Shown: in pieces, positions 1 to 9,393 of the stretch
How the letters are laid out: each line of letters opens with the position of its first letter
Numbering within the stretch: position 1 is the first letter of the stretch
Assembly: GCA_951812805.1 (NCBI GenBank)
Contig: CATOSZ010000005.1
Span: forward strand, 1 to 64,000
Reading direction: 5' to 3'
Length of the DNA: 64,000 bases
DNA from: an uncultured Alphaproteobacteria bacterium
GTDB lineage: Bacteria > Pseudomonadota > Alphaproteobacteria > GCA-2731375
Notes under the pieces: model-generated
Databases searched by the model: none
What the model saw: only the letters and a program-made list of their open reading frames with translations
What the model was told of the DNA's origin: nothing
Made by a program: the position numbers and the translations under genes

Positions 1-1
1 C

Positions 2-568
2 GGCACGCGCCGTGCCGTTCCGCCCGCGATCTTCGCCCAGGCCCGGCGCTGGCACGCCGGCGGGGTCGTCGGCTTACGCGGCGGCGAGGAGCCGGCGATC
101 CTGGAGAAGGGCGAGGAGGTGCTGACGGCGCGGGACCCGCGCCACCGCGACAACCTCGCCCAGGTACCGCGCGCCCTCCCCCTCGACCTCGCCCTGAAGG
201 CCGAGGTGGCGTTGACGCTGCCCGAGAGTGTGAAGGACGATCTGGCCGGGCTGTTCGCCCCGCCGCGCGGGCGCCACTTCGTGGACCGGCTGCGACCCGA
301 GCAGATCCCCGTCGCCTACGAAGTGATGCCGCGCGGCGATGCACCGGCCGGCAACGCGGCAGCGAAGGCCCGCGCGCCCGCCGTGCCGCCGCCGGCCGCC
401 CCTGTCATCAACATCAGCAATCAGGGCACGCCACAGCGCGAGGTGAGCCGCACCGCGCGCTTCGAAGACGGGCAATGGGTGGTCGATCTGGTCGTCACGG
501 ACGGCCTGAACGGCGGCCCCATCGCGAGCATGGTCGAGACGATCGGGAGGCGTGGCGGCGCCCGATGA
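2..568 (+). CDS. Phage tail tape measure protein, C-terminal part (5' end outside window)
   Basis: The open frame enters from the left edge, so only the last 188 residues are visible. The peptide HAGGVVGL followed by a Glu-rich stretch reading ILEKGEEVLT is the motif commonly found near the C-terminus of tape measure proteins of siphovirus-like tails. A proline/alanine-rich linker precedes the final domain. Tape measure proteins set tail length and sit inside the tail tube. The stop overlaps the next start as ATGA, and four tail genes follow in the classical order, which supports the call. An internal ATG/GTG start is not needed because the frame is open to the edge. Confidence 0.75.
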   Translation, partial: GTRRAVPPAIFAQARRWHAGGVVGLRGGEEPAILEKGEEVLTARDPRHRDNLAQVPRALPLDLALKAEVALTLPESVKDDLAGLFAPPRGRHFVDRLRPEQIPVAYEVMPRGDAPAGNAAAKARAPAVPPPAAPVINISNQGTPQREVSRTARFEDGQWVVDLVVTDGLNGGPIASMVETIGRRGGAR

Positions 569-936
569 CCGCGTGGCCCGCATACGCGGTTGTCGAGGCC
601 GATGGCTATGAGGTCGTTCAGGACGTCGACGTCCGCCGCACGACGTTCGAGAGCGGCGCGGTGCGCCAGGCCCGCCGGTCGACCTCGGCGCTGCTGGTGC
701 GCATCGTGCGGGTCCATATCGACAGCGACGCCGATCTCGCGCGCTTCCGGGTCTGGGCGGCGCGCCACGCCCACCGCTGGTTCGCCTGGAACGACCCGCA
801 CGATGGCGTCCTTCGCCGGGCGCGGGTGCGCGGTGGCGCCGGCTCCATCCGCTACGCCGCGCGCTCTCCCGCCCAGGACAGACGCTACTGGGCGGCCGCC
901 CTGGAAATCGAGGGCCTGGAGGCGGACCGGATATGA
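565..936 (+). CDS. Small phage tail-tip protein
   Basis: A 123-residue protein starting MTAWPAYAVVEADGY. The start at 565 overlaps the tape measure stop (ATGA), so the two are probably translationally coupled. Its place between the tape measure gene and the next tail gene is that of lambda gpM-type minor tail proteins, which help assemble the tail tip. It is rich in Arg, Trp and beta-forming residues, with no signal peptide or membrane segment. I do not recognise a specific family motif; the role is inferred from position and size. Confidence 0.55.
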   Translation: MTAWPAYAVVEADGYEVVQDVDVRRTTFESGAVRQARRSTSALLVRIVRVHIDSDADLARFRVWAARHAHRWFAWNDPHDGVLRRARVRGGAGSIRYAARSPAQDRRYWAAALEIEGLEADRI

Positions 937-1604
937 CGACAGCACGATTCCGCCGCACGCTCTCCACCCTCGGCGCCGACGACGTGGTGCTGGCCGCCCT
1001 GGAGATCCGCCACCCGGCGATAACCGACCCGGTGCGCGTGGTCTCCCACACGACACCGATCACGATCGGCCGGCACCGTTACGATGCGCTCGGCTTCATG
1101 CTGCGCCTGGCCGACGACGTCGAGGGCCGCGCCCCCTCGGCCGAACTCGTGCTCGACAACGTCGGCCGCGATCTGACGCAATGGATCGAGCGCGCGGGTG
1201 GGGCCGCCGGCGCCACCTGCCGGGTAATGCTGGTGCTCGCCGCGCGCCGCGCCATCGAATGGGAGGCGGTGCTGGACGTCCTGCACGTGCGCTACGACGA
1301 CGAGCGGGTGACGGTCACGCTCGGCTACGATCCGCTGCTGGACCGCGACGCGGTCGCCGTGCGGTACGACCCCGAGACCGCGCCCGGCCTGTTCGGCGCG
1401 GCGACGGCCGCCAACGGCCCGACCGGTGGCGGTGGCGACGTCGACGTCGACCCGCCGCCACCACCCCCACCGCCGTCGCCAGCGCCTGGATCCTTGGGCC
1501 CGTCCGACGATCAGGGCGAGAGCGACCACGGCGACGACGGCCCCGACGGCCCCGACGGCCCCGAAGATAGCGCCTCGCCCGACGACGGAGGGATCGATGT
1601 CTGA
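933..1604 (+). CDS. Phage tail protein, DUF1833-like, with low-complexity tail
   Basis: 223 residues, start overlapping the previous stop (ATGA). Residues about 17-155 form a compact domain opening with LAALEIRHPAI and containing repeated short beta-type segments; this resembles DUF1833 phage tail proteins, which occupy the place of lambda gpL next to the NlpC/P60 gene. From residue 161 the protein is low complexity: a Gly/Asp stretch, a proline run at about 174-186, then a strongly acidic Asp/Gly/Pro tail to the C-terminus. The tail is unusual for the family and may be a flexible linker. The stop overlaps the next gene. Confidence 0.6.
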   Translation: MTTARFRRTLSTLGADDVVLAALEIRHPAITDPVRVVSHTTPITIGRHRYDALGFMLRLADDVEGRAPSAELVLDNVGRDLTQWIERAGGAAGATCRVMLVLAARRAIEWEAVLDVLHVRYDDERVTVTLGYDPLLDRDAVAVRYDPETAPGLFGAATAANGPTGGGGDVDVDPPPPPPPPSPAPGSLGPSDDQGESDHGDDGPDGPDGPEDSASPDDGGIDV

Positions 1605-2019
1605 AGCCGCCGCCACGTCGCGACACTGGAGCGAGGCCTACATCGGCCGACCTTATATCGAAGGCGCCTTCGACTGCGCCGATCTCGTCGCTCTCGTCCT
1701 GGCCGAGCGCTTCGCCCGGCACTGGTCGCCGCCGCCGCGCGCCCGGGGCGTGCGCGGGCGCGACGCCCAGGTGGGCGCGCTCGCCACTGAATACGCCCGC
1801 CCCCTCGCCCACGGCGAGAGAGCGACAGAGGGCGACGGCGTGCTGATGCGCGCCGCCGGCCGGCGGCGCGGCCTCGGCCACCACATCGGCCTCCACGTCG
1901 GAATCGAAAGCGACGCCTGGGTGCTGCACTGTCAGCGGGGCGTCGGCACCGTGCTGCACCCCGCCGCCAGCCTGGCGGCCCGTGGCCTCGAGATCCAAGG
2001 CCTGTACCGGTGGCTGTAA
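1597..2019 (+). CDS. NlpC/P60-type tail peptidase
   Basis: 140 residues from the ATG at 1597, which overlaps the end of the preceding gene by 8 bases. The motif FDCADLV gives the nucleophile Cys27, and the segment HHIGLHVGI about 65 residues later supplies the histidine typical of NlpC/P60 cysteine peptidases. Phage homologues (lambda gpK analogues, GTA peptidases) cut peptidoglycan cross-links and sit at the tail tip. Position directly before the J-type gene is the standard arrangement. A longer upstream frame exists but would be antagonistic to the neighbouring gene, so the internal start is preferred. Confidence 0.75.
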   Translation: MSEAAATSRHWSEAYIGRPYIEGAFDCADLVALVLAERFARHWSPPPRARGVRGRDAQVGALATEYARPLAHGERATEGDGVLMRAAGRRRGLGHHIGLHVGIESDAWVLHCQRGVGTVLHPAASLAARGLEIQGLYRWL

Positions 2020-2021
2020 AG

Positions 2022-5000
2022 ATGCGAGAAACGCCCGTTTCCGGCCCTTGCACCGCCCCGGAACAGGCCGCGGTCGCCGACCTCTGGCCCCATCCGCTGA
2101 CCGCCGAGGGCCGCGAGACACGGCGTGTGGCGCTCCGGGGCCACGAGACCCTGGCGAGCCTCGCCGCCCAGGAGGCGCGGCGTCTGGGCGCGGACCCGGG
2201 CCACGTCGCCATCGCCCTGAATGGCTGCCCGGTCGCCCGCGCACTCTGGCCAGCGGCGAGGCTCGGCCCCGGCGACATCGTGACCCTGCGCGTCGTGCCC
2301 GCCGGTGGCGACTCCAACGCCCTCGCCATCGCCCTGCAGATCGCCATCATCGCCGGCGCCGCCTATATCGGCGGTCCGGCCGGCGTCGCCTTGCTCGGCA
2401 GCCAGTTCGCCGCCAGTGCGGCCAGCGCCGCCGTGCTGATCGGCGGCACCCTGGTCGCCAACGCCCTCGTCCCGCCGCCTTCGCCCGACGCGCCGGGCGG
2501 CGGCGCGCCGGGCGAGGCGGTCTATTCGCTGGCCGGCGGCGCCAACCGGGCGCGCCTCTACGCCCGCCTGCCCCTCGTGCTCGGTACCCACCGGATGTTC
2601 CCCGACCTCGGGGCCCGTGAATACGCCGAGTTCGCCGCCGGCGCGGACGGTCGGGTCGAACAGGGCCTCTTCCAGATCTTCAACTTCGGCTTCGGCAACC
2701 TCGAGATCCGCGATCTCCGTCACGGCGACACACCGCTCTCCGTCTACGAGGGCGTCGAGACCGAGTGGGCGCGCGGTGGCGGCACGATCTCGCTGGTCGC
2801 GGGTAACGTCGACACCGTCGAGGGCGCCGCGCTCGATGCTACCGATTGGATCGAGCGCGTGCTGCCCGCCGGCACGGCCCGTGCCGCCATCGACATCGCC
2901 GGGCAGCTGTTCACTCTATCGAAGAAGGGCGACCCTGGGCGTCGCGCCGTCGAGATCGAGATCGAGCACTGGCCTGAGGGCGGCGATGTCGGCAAGGTCG
3001 CACTCCGCCGTACCCTCGCCTGGGACAAACGGACACCCTATCGCCGGACCATCGCTCTCACCCTGACGAATGCCGGCGCCGACAAAGCCCACCATGTCCG
3101 CCTGCGGCGTCTCCGGGCGCCGGAAGACAGTAAATACGTCATCGACCGGCTGCATTGGACCGCGCTACGCGGCTATCAGCCGGATAGCGCCGATTACAGC
3201 GGTCAGACCCGGCTCGGCCTCAAGTTCCGCGCCTCCGGCCAGGTCTCCGGCCGCCTGGAGAAAATATCCGCCATGGTGAGCCAGAGGGTCCCGGTCTGGG
3301 ACGGCCGGCGCTGGAGCGCACCCCGGGTCACCTCGAACCCGGCCTGGATCTACCGCTGGTTCGCCCGCGGCGTGTTCGTTGATGGCCAGCTCAAGGCCGG
3401 CGCCGGCCTGCCGCCCGCGCGGGTCGACGACGCGGCCCTCAAGCGCTGGGGCGCCTGGTGCGAGGCCCAGGGGTTGGCCTGCGATTACGCGATCGACCGC
3501 GCCATGACGCAGGCCCAGGTCCTCACCCTGATCGCGCGCTGTGGCCGCGCCAGCCCGAGCTGGGCCGCCGGCAAGCTCGGCGTGGTCTGGGAGGCCGCGG
3601 GGACGCCGGTCACCGCGCTGATCACGCCCGAGAACATCCTTGCCGGCTCCCTCGAGGTCGACTGGGCCGCGGCGACGGGCGCCGAGGAGATCGTCTGCCG
3701 CTACGTCGAACCCGACCTGGACTGGCAGTGGAACAGCGTCCGCCGCCTGGCGCCGGGCGTGCGTGGCGCGCCGGCCCGTAGCGTGACCGTCACGCTGCCC
3801 GGCGTGACGAAGCGTGCGCAGGCGGCCACCGAATGCAATTTGCAGGCCGCGCGGCAGATCTATCACCGCCGCCGCATCGCCTGGGACATGGCCGACGAGG
3901 GCCTGCTGATCCAGCGCGGCGACGTCGTCAGGCTGACCCACGGCCTGATCGACGGCGGCCTCGCCGGCCGTCTGCTCGGCGGCAACGAGCGCCGCCTGCG
4001 TCTCTCCCGCCCCGTCGAGCTCACCGGCGAGGATTACATAATCCTGCGTCTCGCCGACGGCGCCCTGCACACCACCCTGGTCGCTCGTCCTGGCGGCGGG
4101 GGCGATGACGAGGTCCTGTTGGCCGCGCCGCTGCCCGCCGCCCCGGGCGCGGCGGGCGACGATCCCCTGGACATCCTCTGGCGGCTCTACCCGGCCGGCA
4201 GCCCGCCGGCCAAGGTCCGGATCGTCTCGGTCCGGCCGCGCGCCGACGGCACGACCCGCTTCGAGGCGATCGACGAGGTCGACGCCTATCACCGGGCCGC
4301 CACCTCCGACCTCGCGGTGCCGCTGCCCCGCCTGCGCCGCGAGACGCCGCGTGTGCTCGCCATCGGCTTCTCGGAGGCGCCCGTCCAGGTTGGCCGCGCC
4401 CACTTGGTGGAGATCACCGCCACACTCTCCGTGGCCGGCGACTGGCGTGGCGGCACCATCCGCGCCGACGACGGCGGCGAGATGCGCGTCGTCGCCAGGC
4501 TCTCCGCCGGCGAGACCAGCGCCAGCTGGATCGCCCGCGCCGGCGGCGAAATCGACGTGGTGGTGACGCCCGGCTCCGACGCCGCCCCGGCGGGCACGCC
4601 CTTCGTGGCCAAATTCAAGGCCGCCGGCGTGGCCGGCCCGGCGCCCGCCGCGCCGGAGGCCTTCACGGTCGCGGCCGCCGCCGACGGCACCCGGCGCTTC
4701 GGCTGGCGCGACGCCGCATCCCCCACCGTCGTCGGATACCGCATTCTGTACGCGCCGGGCGCGCGGGACCCACGCTCGGCCATGACGCCGCTGCACGACG
4801 GCCTGCTCACCGCCAGTCCCTGGGAGAGCCAGGATCCGCCCGCCGGCACCTGGCGCTTCGCCATCGTGGCGGTCGACGCCCACGGCCGGGAGTCGGAACC
4901 GGCCTACGCCGCCGCCACCCTGCCGCCACCGCGCGGCGCCGCCCGGTCGACCGAATACATCTTTCGCCGCACGGCGGGCGCCACCGCGCCCGCCCGGCCC

Positions 5001-6011
5001 ACGGGCGACCGTGTCGTAGACTCCTATCTCCCCTACGGCTGGTCGCGCGATCCCCGGGGGGTCACCGTCGACCTCCCCTCCGAGTGGGTATCCAGCCGCC
5101 AGGGCCGCGCCGGCGCTTGGGGTAATTTCTCCACCCCCGCGCTGTTCTCGCGGTACTCTCGCGACGGCAAGGATGGTAATCCCGGCAAGGACGGCGAGGA
5201 TGGCGAGGATGGCGCGTCCGGAAAGCGCGCGCGGGGGGACTTTTATCGCCGCGCTCTTCGCGCCGCATGGTCTGGCGCGGAGGCTCGTCTCGCGTTGCCT
5301 GGTGCTCCGATAGTCTCAGATACAGTCACACTGTATTACCCGAGCGGCTCGTGGGCAGAGACCCGCGCCTGGTCGGGTCGCGCGTGGCTACGCATCGATA
5401 AACGCCTCGACGGGAATATTCTGATGCCCGGAAGCGTAACCGCGAACGCGATCGCGGCTAACTCCATTACCAGCTCTCACATCCGCGCCGGCTCTATCGT
5501 CGTCGGCTCGCAGGGGATCAGGGACGGGGCGGTCGGTAGCGAGAAACTTTCTGGCGTCATTCAGAGTTCTAATTTTCGGACCGGTAAATCCGGCTGGCGC
5601 ATCCAGAAGTCCGGGGACGCCGAATTCAACGGCGTCGTCATCTCGCGCAAGATCGTCGCCGATCAGGGATCTCTCCCCATCCCCCGCTGGGGCGTCAAAC
5701 ATTCCGCGGCGATTAGGCTCGCCGGCACCTGGTTCGTGGAGCGGACCGGCGTGCCGATCAGCGCCTGGAATGGCACCGACGCCACCTATCTCGGCACGGG
5801 CGGGATTACCAATGCCCACGTGATATCTAATCCAGGTGTCCCGCCGGACGTATTGTGGGGTGTGCAGGTCACTGTCTTGCCTTTAACGCGCTGGAGCGGC
5901 GGTCAGACGCTGCGCCTCAAGCTCGATCTCTGGTGTAAGGGGGTCACTGATATTCGACCAGTGCGCGGGGGCCGGTGGTGGATCAATTGGAAAATCTACA
6001 GGGTCTCATGA
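2022..6011 (+). CDS. Phage host-specificity / tip attachment protein J-like
   Basis: 1329 residues from ATG 2022, two bases after the peptidase stop and about eight bases after GGTGG; an in-frame GTG at 2010 is an alternative. The N-terminus contains an Ala/Gly/Ile-rich hydrophobic stretch (about residues 105-155), as in J proteins, followed by the long beta-rich tip body and fibronectin-like segments near 870-970. From about residue 1049 there is a short collagen-like run of Gly-X-Y triplets (GKDGNPGKDGEDGEDG), then a C-terminal part with an SVTANAIAANSI segment typical of tail fibre/central spike ends. The last third is less GC-rich than the body. It probably recognises the host receptor and is the last tail gene seen. 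Confidence 0.8.
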   Translation: MRETPVSGPCTAPEQAAVADLWPHPLTAEGRETRRVALRGHETLASLAAQEARRLGADPGHVAIALNGCPVARALWPAARLGPGDIVTLRVVPAGGDSNALAIALQIAIIAGAAYIGGPAGVALLGSQFAASAASAAVLIGGTLVANALVPPPSPDAPGGGAPGEAVYSLAGGANRARLYARLPLVLGTHRMFPDLGAREYAEFAAGADGRVEQGLFQIFNFGFGNLEIRDLRHGDTPLSVYEGVETEWARGGGTISLVAGNVDTVEGAALDATDWIERVLPAGTARAAIDIAGQLFTLSKKGDPGRRAVEIEIEHWPEGGDVGKVALRRTLAWDKRTPYRRTIALTLTNAGADKAHHVRLRRLRAPEDSKYVIDRLHWTALRGYQPDSADYSGQTRLGLKFRASGQVSGRLEKISAMVSQRVPVWDGRRWSAPRVTSNPAWIYRWFARGVFVDGQLKAGAGLPPARVDDAALKRWGAWCEAQGLACDYAIDRAMTQAQVLTLIARCGRASPSWAAGKLGVVWEAAGTPVTALITPENILAGSLEVDWAAATGAEEIVCRYVEPDLDWQWNSVRRLAPGVRGAPARSVTVTLPGVTKRAQAATECNLQAARQIYHRRRIAWDMADEGLLIQRGDVVRLTHGLIDGGLAGRLLGGNERRLRLSRPVELTGEDYIILRLADGALHTTLVARPGGGGDDEVLLAAPLPAAPGAAGDDPLDILWRLYPAGSPPAKVRIVSVRPRADGTTRFEAIDEVDAYHRAATSDLAVPLPRLRRETPRVLAIGFSEAPVQVGRAHLVEITATLSVAGDWRGGTIRADDGGEMRVVARLSAGETSASWIARAGGEIDVVVTPGSDAAPAGTPFVAKFKAAGVAGPAPAAPEAFTVAAAADGTRRFGWRDAASPTVVGYRILYAPGARDPRSAMTPLHDGLLTASPWESQDPPAGTWRFAIVAVDAHGRESEPAYAAATLPPPRGAARSTEYIFRRTAGATAPARPTGDRVVDSYLPYGWSRDPRGVTVDLPSEWVSSRQGRAGAWGNFSTPALFSRYSRDGKDGNPGKDGEDGEDGASGKRARGDFYRRALRAAWSGAEARLALPGAPIVSDTVTLYYPSGSWAETRAWSGRAWLRIDKRLDGNILMPGSVTANAIAANSITSSHIRAGSIVVGSQGIRDGAVGSEKLSGVIQSSNFRTGKSGWRIQKSGDAEFNGVVISRKIVADQGSLPIPRWGVKHSAAIRLAGTWFVERTGVPISAWNGTDATYLGTGGITNAHVISNPGVPPDVLWGVQVTVLPLTRWSGGQTLRLKLDLWCKGVTDIRPVRGGRWWINWKIYRVS

Positions 6012-6404
6012 AAGGCCTCCATCACCAACGCATCGTGGCCGATTTTCCAGGCCGGAATGCCCCCAAAATCACGGCGATTTTCCAGACGGTTTCGACCGTG
6101 AAAAAATATTTCCGAACATGATTCTTAATTATTTCTGTCCCGCTACAGCGGGCTTAAGCTTCGTATGACACGCAACAAAAATCTCCTTAGAGCAATTTTC
6201 AGGCGTGCGAAAGCTCATTTTTACGTCACCAGTTGCGGCCGACCGATGGTCCCCTATCGGATGAAGGCGAAACCCCAAAGCCACACACCGGAAGGCATTT
6301 TCCGGGTGGCGTTGCCGGTTCGGATCGCATCCCTCATACTGGTCGGCAAAACTGGTTTCTATGCGATGGCTCGCGGAATCCTTCGCGTGAAGGGGAGTTT
6401 GGGG
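6012..6404 (+). other. Intergenic stretch, probable prophage edge
   Basis: About 390 bases without a convincing gene. It holds a 10-base direct repeat GATTTTCCAG at 6041-6050 and 6076-6085 and a short hairpin CCCGC-N4-GCGGG within 6139-6152 that lacks a proper U-tract, so only a weak terminator. Base composition is noticeably more AT-rich than both flanks. An open frame reaching back to 6165 is continuous with the TPR gene, but the ribosome site and signal peptide place that start at 6405. No tRNA or recognisable attachment core was seen. Confidence 0.4.
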
Positions 6405-8072
6405 ATGCGGCACTTCCACGCTTACGCCTTGCTGGCGGCATTGATGTCTTCGACGGCGCTGGTCTCGACCACGGCGCTGGCGCAATCGACCGACGAGATC
6501 GCCCGGCAATGTCACGAGGCCTCGGATCCGGCGGCGCGGCTGGCGCTTTGCGACCAGGCGATGGCGGCTGAAGATCTGACGGATGAAAACCGCGCCATAT
6601 CCCTGGTCAACCGCGGTATCGCGCTTCGCGGGCTCGGCCGGCAGGCGGACGCCGTCGTCGACTATAATCGCGCGCTGGAACTCTCCCCCCGCCTGACGAG
6701 CGCCTATTTCAATCGCGCGCTGGCGCAGCAGACGCTCGGCAACGATACCGGCGCGGCCACCGATTTCACGCTGACCTTGAAGCTGCGGCCTGGGATGTCA
6801 GCGGCTTATCTCGGCCGTGCACAGTCTTACGCCCGCCTCGGCTATTTCCAGCATGCCGTGAACGACTACGCGCAGTATATCGACGACAATCCAAACCTCG
6901 CCGACGGCTATCTCGGCCGCGCCATCGCCTACGAGCGGCTGGGCGACGTCGACAAGGCGCAGGAGGATCTGCGGTCCGTCGTTCGCCTGGCGCCGGGCCG
7001 GGCCGATGCGCACAACTTGCGCGGCGTACTGCAGAACGCCAGTGGCAACAAGGAAGGCGCGCTCATCGCCTTTGCCGAGGCCATCAGCACGGATCCCGAT
7101 TATGCCGACGCGTACTTGAACCGGGCCAACCTTCTGCTCGCCGAGGGCAACACCCGCGAGGCCATGGTCGACCTCGACAAGCTGTTGGAGTTGCGGCCGA
7201 ACTACGTGGCCGGGTTCCGGGTTCGGGCGACGCTGCTGTTGGCCGCGGGCGACGACAAAATGGCGATCCGCGATCTCGACACGGTCATCGCCGCCAATGC
7301 CGGCGACATCGCCTCACGCCTCGACCGCGCGCTGGCCTACGAACGGCTGGACGACCTGCCGGCCGCGACCCCCGACCTGCAGCCGATCCTGGCGAGCGAT
7401 CCGAACAACGCGGCGGCCCGGCGCATCGAAGGCCATCTGCGGGTTCGGGCCGGCGACTATCGCGGCGCCATCCGCAGTTTGAACTTGGCGATCGCCGCGG
7501 GTGGCGACGATCCCCGCAACTATACGACCCGCGGCCTCGCCTACGCGGTGCTGGGCGACGATGCGCGGGCCATTCTGGACTTCAACGAGGCGCTCAAGCG
7601 CGACCGCCGCGACGTCACCGCGTTGACGGGACGGGCCATGGCCCGCTTCCGCACCGGCCTGCATGCGGCCGCGATCCCCGATCTCGGCAAGGCCCTGCGT
7701 CAGGACCCCGAAGACATCGACACGATGCTCTGGCTCTATTTATCGGAGGAGCGTTCGGGCCTCGGCGGGCGCGAGCGCCTGGCCGGTGCCGCGCGCCGCG
7801 TCGCCGGACAGGGCGGCTGGCCGGAGGCGGTCCTCGCGCTCTATCTCGGCACAGGCACGCCGGGTCGCGTGCTGGCGCAGGCCGACGACAGCGATGCCGC
7901 CATGCGCGCGCGCCGGCAGTGCGAAGGCAACTTCTACCTCGGCCAGCATGCCATTTTGCAGGGCGACAACGACCGGGCGCTGCGCCACTTCCGCGCCGCG
8001 CTGGAAAGCGGCCTGACGACGGTCCCGGCCTACCTCGCCGCCAAGGCGGAACTCAACCGTCTCGGTTCTTGA
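6405..8072 (+). CDS. Exported tetratricopeptide-repeat protein
   Basis: 555 residues. The ATG at 6405 is preceded by AGGGGAG at a spacing of 7 and starts a clear signal peptide (MRHFHAYALLAALMSS, cleavage likely after ALA near residue 27), so it is preferred to the upstream ATG at 6165. The mature protein is almost entirely 34-residue TPR units with recurring patterns such as AYFNRALAQQTLG and ADAYLNRANLLLAEG, roughly 11 units. The C-terminal segment CEGNFYLGQHAILQGD resembles the end of NlpI-type periplasmic TPR proteins. Likely a periplasmic scaffold for protein interactions; partner unknown. Confidence 0.75.
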   Translation: MRHFHAYALLAALMSSTALVSTTALAQSTDEIARQCHEASDPAARLALCDQAMAAEDLTDENRAISLVNRGIALRGLGRQADAVVDYNRALELSPRLTSAYFNRALAQQTLGNDTGAATDFTLTLKLRPGMSAAYLGRAQSYARLGYFQHAVNDYAQYIDDNPNLADGYLGRAIAYERLGDVDKAQEDLRSVVRLAPGRADAHNLRGVLQNASGNKEGALIAFAEAISTDPDYADAYLNRANLLLAEGNTREAMVDLDKLLELRPNYVAGFRVRATLLLAAGDDKMAIRDLDTVIAANAGDIASRLDRALAYERLDDLPAATPDLQPILASDPNNAAARRIEGHLRVRAGDYRGAIRSLNLAIAAGGDDPRNYTTRGLAYAVLGDDARAILDFNEALKRDRRDVTALTGRAMARFRTGLHAAAIPDLGKALRQDPEDIDTMLWLYLSEERSGLGGRERLAGAARRVAGQGGWPEAVLALYLGTGTPGRVLAQADDSDAAMRARRQCEGNFYLGQHAILQGDNDRALRHFRAALESGLTTVPAYLAAKAELNRLGS

Positions 8073-8169
8073 GCCGCCGGCCCGGGCGCGATAAGTAGCG
8101 GGCACGGGCCCCGCGATAGCGCACGCATCCAACGGGCCCGCGGCACGCGCCGGCGTGTGCCGTCCCCCG

Positions 8170-8214
8170 CGTGACGTCAAGAACCGTGACGTCCAAAACT
8201 ATGACGTCCAATAC
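8170..8214 (+). repeat. Three tandem 15-bp repeats upstream of aminotransferase
   Basis: Units at 8170-8184, 8185-8199 and 8200-8214 share the core TGACGTC followed by an A-rich end. Each contains the palindrome GACGTC. The array ends immediately before the ribosome site of the aminotransferase at 8227. It could be a set of regulator binding sites or a leader element. It is also in frame with the gene (encoding repeated DV-K/Q-N), so an N-terminal extension cannot be fully excluded. Confidence 0.6.
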
Positions 8215-8226
8215 GAGGTCAAGCCC

Positions 8227-9393
8227 ATGATCCAGCTCGCCCAACGCATGTCGCATCTCGGCACCGAAACCGCGTTCGAGGTTTTAGCCCGCGCCAACAA
8301 GCTCGCCGCCGAGGGCCGCTCGATCATCAACCTCGGCATCGGCCAACCGGACTTCAAAACCCCCGACCATATCGTCGACGCGGCCGTCCAGGCCCTGCGC
8401 GACGGCCACCACGGCTACACCCCCGCCAACGGCATCCCCGAACTTCGCGAGGCCGTGGCCGCGGATATCGCCACCTACCGCGGCGTCGAGATCGACCCCG
8501 ACCATGTCGTCATCCAGCCCGGCGGCAAGCCGACGATGTTCTACGCCTGCATGATGCTGGGCGAGCCCGGCACCGAGATCATGTATCCCAATCCCGGTTT
8601 TCCGATCTACGAGTCGGCGATCAACTTCTCCGGCGCGCGGCCGGTGCCGATCGCGCTGCATGAAGAAACCGGCTACTCCTTCAATGCGGAGGAAGTGCTG
8701 GCCCAGGTGAACGAGAAGACCCGCCTGATCATCGTCAACAGTCCCGCCAACCCGACCGGCGGCGTCGTCCCCCGGGCGGAGTTCGACAAGCTGGTCGCCG
8801 GCCTCGTCGCCCATCCCCACGTCGTCGTGCTGTCGGACGAGATCTACAGCCGGATGGTCTACGACAACCAGCCCCACGTCAGCCTGCTGGCCTACGAGGA
8901 ACTGCGCGACCGCCTGATCATGCTCGACGGCTGGTCCAAGACTTACGCGATGACCGGCTGGCGGCTCGGCTATGCGGTCTGGCCGGAGCGGCTCGTCGAA
9001 CAGGCGACCCGGCTCTGCGTCAACGACCATTCCTGCGTGAACGCGCCGACGCAGTTCGCCGGCATCGCCGCCCTGCAGGGCCCGCAGGATGCCGCCGACG
9101 CCATGGTCGAGGCCTTCGACGAGCGCCGCCTCGCCATCCAGGACGAGCTGAACGCCATTCCCGGCTTCCGCTGCCCGCGTCCCGGCGGCGCCTTCTATGC
9201 CTTCCCCAATATCGAAGGGACCGGCATGACATCGGATACGCTGCAGGAAAAGCTGTTGGGCGAGGCGGGGGTCGCGGTGATCTCCGGCACCAGTTTCGGG
9301 GCCTTCGGCGAGGGCTATCTTCGCTTTTCCTATGCCAATTCCCTGGAGAACATCAAAGAGGCCTGCCGGCGGATCCGGGAGCTTCTCGCCTAA
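8227..9393 (+). CDS. Class I/II pyridoxal-phosphate aminotransferase
   Basis: 388 residues, starting MIQLAQRMSHLGTETAFEVL, with GAGGT seven bases upstream. Fold-type I features are in order: substrate-side GIGQPDFKTP near residue 37, the NPTGG loop near 177, DEIYSRM near 205, and the Schiff-base Lys238 in SKTYAMTGWRLGY. This subgroup is commonly annotated as aspartate or broad-specificity aminotransferase, transferring amino groups between an amino acid and 2-oxoglutarate or oxaloacetate in the cytosol. The location just upstream of glnB-glnA fits nitrogen metabolism. Substrate cannot be decided from sequence. Confidence 0.85.
   Translation: MIQLAQRMSHLGTETAFEVLARANKLAAEGRSIINLGIGQPDFKTPDHIVDAAVQALRDGHHGYTPANGIPELREAVAADIATYRGVEIDPDHVVIQPGGKPTMFYACMMLGEPGTEIMYPNPGFPIYESAINFSGARPVPIALHEETGYSFNAEEVLAQVNEKTRLIIVNSPANPTGGVVPRAEFDKLVAGLVAHPHVVVLSDEIYSRMVYDNQPHVSLLAYEELRDRLIMLDGWSKTYAMTGWRLGYAVWPERLVEQATRLCVNDHSCVNAPTQFAGIAALQGPQDAADAMVEAFDERRLAIQDELNAIPGFRCPRPGGAFYAFPNIEGTGMTSDTLQEKLLGEAGVAVISGTSFGAFGEGYLRFSYANSLENIKEACRRIRELLA

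Noticed and set aside
3165-4883. Long minus-strand open frame opposite the J gene
   Set aside because: High-GC antisense shadow: the + strand has clear tail-protein sequence, tight gene overlaps and continuous frame.
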